Shown here one piece after another: positions 5,683-7,550 of a DNA stretch of 7,550 bases. The stretch covers positions 1-7,550 of the forward strand of contig JAEZZT010000032.1 of the NCBI GenBank assembly GCA_023418435.1, given 5' to 3'. The notes beneath the pieces are model-generated. The model searched no databases and was not told where the DNA came from. It saw nothing but the letters and a program-made list of their open reading frames with translations. Numbering within the stretch: the stretch's first letter is position 1; every line of letters begins with the position of its first letter. This DNA is from Bacillota bacterium. Its GTDB lineage: Bacteria; Bacillota; Negativicutes; Veillonellales; Negativicoccaceae. The translations under genes were made by a program, and so were the position numbers.

Positions 5683-6864
5683 CCAATACATAGGCGCGGT
5701 AATCGTATCCAACATGGGCAACAAAATACTGGCCATCAAAAATCCTACCCAGGCTCCTACCATAGCAAGCACCAATGGACCAATGCGATTGCGCCAACGC
5801 TGCAAACGAATCCGCACTTCCTCACTATAAAAATCAGCAGCCTCTTCCAGCAATTCGGCCAATCTGCCACTTTCAATTCCCACCTCCATCATATGTACTA
5901 ACACCGGATCGGCCAATGCATGGCGAGACAACGCTTGACTTGGATTGACTCCGTTGGCAATTTCCCGGATTGCCATCTCCACTTCTCGGATCAGAAATAA
6001 ATTTCCCGTCACAGCGACCGCAGAGCGGATACTCACCAATAAATCCGCTCCACTATGCAACAATAACGCCCAAGTTCGTACCAATCTTTCGTAACAGTAA
6101 TAGCGATACACCGTGCTCCACCAACACCATTTGCTGAGTAACAACCGCCCCGCTCCTCTGCGGAAATACAAGGCAGCCGCTCCCATCGACACCGCTACAG
6201 CAAGCAACCACCATATGCCGTACTCCCGCAAATAATTACTTATGGCTAAGAGCCATTTGGTCATACCGCTTGTTTCCACATTCCATTGTTGCAGCATTTC
6301 CCCAAACAAAGGCAAAATCCAAAAGAACGATATCCATGCGACCGCCAAAGCCAAGATTACTACCATGAACGGATAGGTAAGTGCAGCCTGCCAAGCCGCT
6401 CTGTACTTCTTTTGGCGACGATAATGTTTTTCCAAATACTGCAGGTTTTCCGTTAATGTCCCCGCATTTTCACCGATTCGAACCAACTGTACGCAAAGTT
6501 CCGGGAAACACTCCGCTTTCCCCATCATTTGCGACAGGGAATATCCTTCTTCGATTCCTTGCGCCATATAGCGGTGAATGCGGCGGTATTCTTCTTTCTT
6601 CATCTTGCCCAACAATTCCAATGCTTTCACAATATCCACGCCGGCTTCCGTCAACGCACCGAATTGTTTCAACCAAATCGTCAGTTCCGCCAACGGCCAA
6701 CACTTCCGACGAAGCGACCAACGCCGGCACTCGCTTATATCCAACACCTGCCACTCTTTGCTGCGCAATGCTTCCGCCAATTCCTGTCGAGATTCTGCCG
6801 GTTCTTTGCCCTGCATGCGTTCTCCAGTCCGACGGTGCACGGCTTGATAGGTATACCATTTCAT
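5680..6864 (-). CDS. pilC: PilC/GspF-type inner-membrane platform protein
   Basis: 394 aa, the usual length for PilC/GspF. Two homologous cytoplasmic T2SSF domains are visible: the first at about 61-184 (WLKQFGALTEAGVDIVKALE... GENAGTLTE), the second at about 257-380 (LVRTWALLLHSGADLLVSI... GIESGRLAELLEEAA). Membrane helices lie at about 161-187, 216-234 and 361-386. The paired 'l.aG..l..al' and 'Ge.sG.L...L' motifs are diagnostic. It is the platform through which the cytoplasmic ATPase drives filament growth. A short N-terminal region (1-50) contains the YTYQAV and EWQVLDI segments usual in the family. It begins three bases after the stop of the ATPase gene; the ribosome-binding site is weak (GTGG), so coupling is likely. 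Confidence 0.95.
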   Translation of the reverse strand: MKWYTYQAVHRRTGERMQGKEPAESRQELAEALRSKEWQVLDISECRRWSLRRKCWPLAELTIWLKQFGALTEAGVDIVKALELLGKMKKEEYRRIHRYMAQGIEEGYSLSQMMGKAECFPELCVQLVRIGENAGTLTENLQYLEKHYRRQKKYRAAWQAALTYPFMVVILALAVAWISFFWILPLFGEMLQQWNVETSGMTKWLLAISNYLREYGIWWLLAVAVSMGAAALYFRRGAGRLLLSKWCWWSTVYRYYCYERLVRTWALLLHSGADLLVSIRSAVAVTGNLFLIREVEMAIREIANGVNPSQALSRHALADPVLVHMMEVGIESGRLAELLEEAADFYSEEVRIRLQRWRNRIGPLVLAMVGAWVGFLMASILLPMLDTITAPMYW

Positions 6865-6867
6865 AAC

Positions 6868-7550
6868 TCAGACCACGGAATGAATTCGGGCTCGTTCCGG
6901 CATACTCTTCATATAGCTTGGGATTTGTCTTTCTTTCCCCTCACGAACCAAGTGAGCCAACGCTTGATTCCAAAAGACAAAATCCCGTTCCAAGCATCTC
7001 TTGGCACCCGTTCCTCGCCACCTTTGCACGGCCACAAATCGTAAAATGGCTGCCAATTGATAGCGTACGACATCCTGCTTGGCCAAGGGAAAGGCGTGGA
7101 TCATTCTGCCGATGACATCCATGATGCTTCCGCCATGAACCGTCGCCAAGACCAAATGTCCCGTCTCCGCCGCCAAGAATGACGTTGCCAGAGATGTTTC
7201 ATCACGCAATTCTCCCACCACAATGACATCGGGATCCTCTCGCAAAGCTGCCCTCAAACCGGTGGCATAATCCGGTACATCACTACCGACGATTCTTTGA
7301 CGAATGCAACAGCGCTTTGCCTGCACAAATAATTCCGGAGGATCTTCCAATAGCAATATATGGGCCTCCCTGGATGCATTCATTGCTTCGACAATTCTCC
7401 ACAGCGCAGTCGTCTTGCCGCTTCCGGTGGCCCCACCGATAATGACCAAGCCGGTCGGTAAGCGAGATACCTCTCTCAAGATAACCTCATCTCTATCTGC
7501 CGGCAAATCCGCGGGTGCGTGCAAAATTCTGATATTCCCCTGATACGCAC
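6868..7550 (-). CDS. pilT: PilT-type T4P/T2SS ATPase (partial, C-terminal part)
   Basis: Open to the right window edge; 226 complete codons are visible, covering the C-terminal RecA-like ATPase domain. Walker A GATGSGKTT (7408-7434), Asp box LLLEDPPE (7333-7356), Walker B with catalytic Glu DPDVIVVGELRDE (7198-7236) and His box HLVLATVH are all intact. Three features favour PilT (retraction ATPase) over GspE/PilB: the wording of ETGHLVLATVH and the AFPLAKQDVVRYQL segment, the HLVREGKERQ segment (6925-6951), which corresponds to the PilT LIRE-type motif, and the absence of the CxxC...CxxC zinc cluster and the GRTGiyE segment. The protein ends about 16 residues after that motif, shorter than typical PilT. 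It probably powers PilC; whether it extends or retracts filaments is not certain. The N-terminus and the start are outside the window. Confidence 0.85.
   Translation of the reverse strand, partial: AYQGNIRILHAPADLPADRDEVILREVSRLPTGLVIIGGATGSGKTTALWRIVEAMNASREAHILLLEDPPELFVQAKRCCIRQRIVGSDVPDYATGLRAALREDPDVIVVGELRDETSLATSFLAAETGHLVLATVHGGSIMDVIGRMIHAFPLAKQDVVRYQLAAILRFVAVQRWRGTGAKRCLERDFVFWNQALAHLVREGKERQIPSYMKSMPERARIHSVV

Noticed and set aside
6381..7044. Overlapping plus-strand open frames opposite PilC and the ATPase
   Set aside because: They lie antisense to well-supported conserved genes, are rich in shadow-like residues and lack supporting start context.
1..7550. CRISPR array, insertion sequence, tRNA or phage genes
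   Set aside because: No repeated units, transposase-like motifs, tRNA-like cloverleaf sequences or phage-like genes were seen on either strand; this is by eye only.

Overview
The window looks like chromosomal DNA of a low-to-mid-GC Bacillota (Firmicutes)-type bacterium. The signs are strong AGGAGG-type ribosome-binding sites, a TTGACA/extended -10 promoter, and an rRNA-type boxA of the form GTTCTTTGAAAACT. A full set of pilus inner-membrane alignment proteins (PilM/PilN/PilO type) would suit a diderm Firmicute (Negativicutes), but T4P-bearing clostridia have these proteins too, so the lineage is an inference. All convincing genes lie on the minus strand and read right to left.

From the right edge to about 1230 there is one compact operon for a type IV pilus / type II secretion-like (T4P/T2SS) machine. 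In transcription order it encodes: a PilT-type ATPase (cut by the window edge), a PilC/GspF platform protein, a GspG-like major pilin, a short prepilin peptidase, four minor pilin-like proteins (GspH-, GspI-, GspJ- and GspK/PilX-like), a fused PilM/GspL-PilN-like protein and a PilO/GspM-like protein. Genes are separated by 0-10 bases or overlap by 4-35 bases, with repeated ATGA stop/start overlaps, which suggests translational coupling. The ATPase would drive the PilC platform, the peptidase would cleave the prepilins, the minor pilins would form an initiation/tip complex, and the PilMN/PilO pair would link the cytoplasmic and periplasmic parts. No secretin, PilP or PilB/GspE is visible; the operon clearly continues to the right.

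A 71-base AT-rich gap with a probable extended -10 promoter leads to a cation diffusion facilitator (CDF) transporter (202-1158), closed by a strong intrinsic terminator (157-190). Immediately beyond it, 1-110 holds what looks like the promoter and leader of an rRNA operon reading out of the left edge: perfect TTGACA, 17-base spacer, extended -10, a boxB-like hairpin and boxA. The rRNA gene itself is outside the window.

The most interesting aspects are the unusual composition of the pilus operon (PilT-type instead of GspE-type ATPase next to PilC, PilM-PilN fusion, minor pilins with Trp/Tyr at +1 and some without Glu5) and the altered metal-site residues in the CDF protein. I found no clearly unprecedented system.
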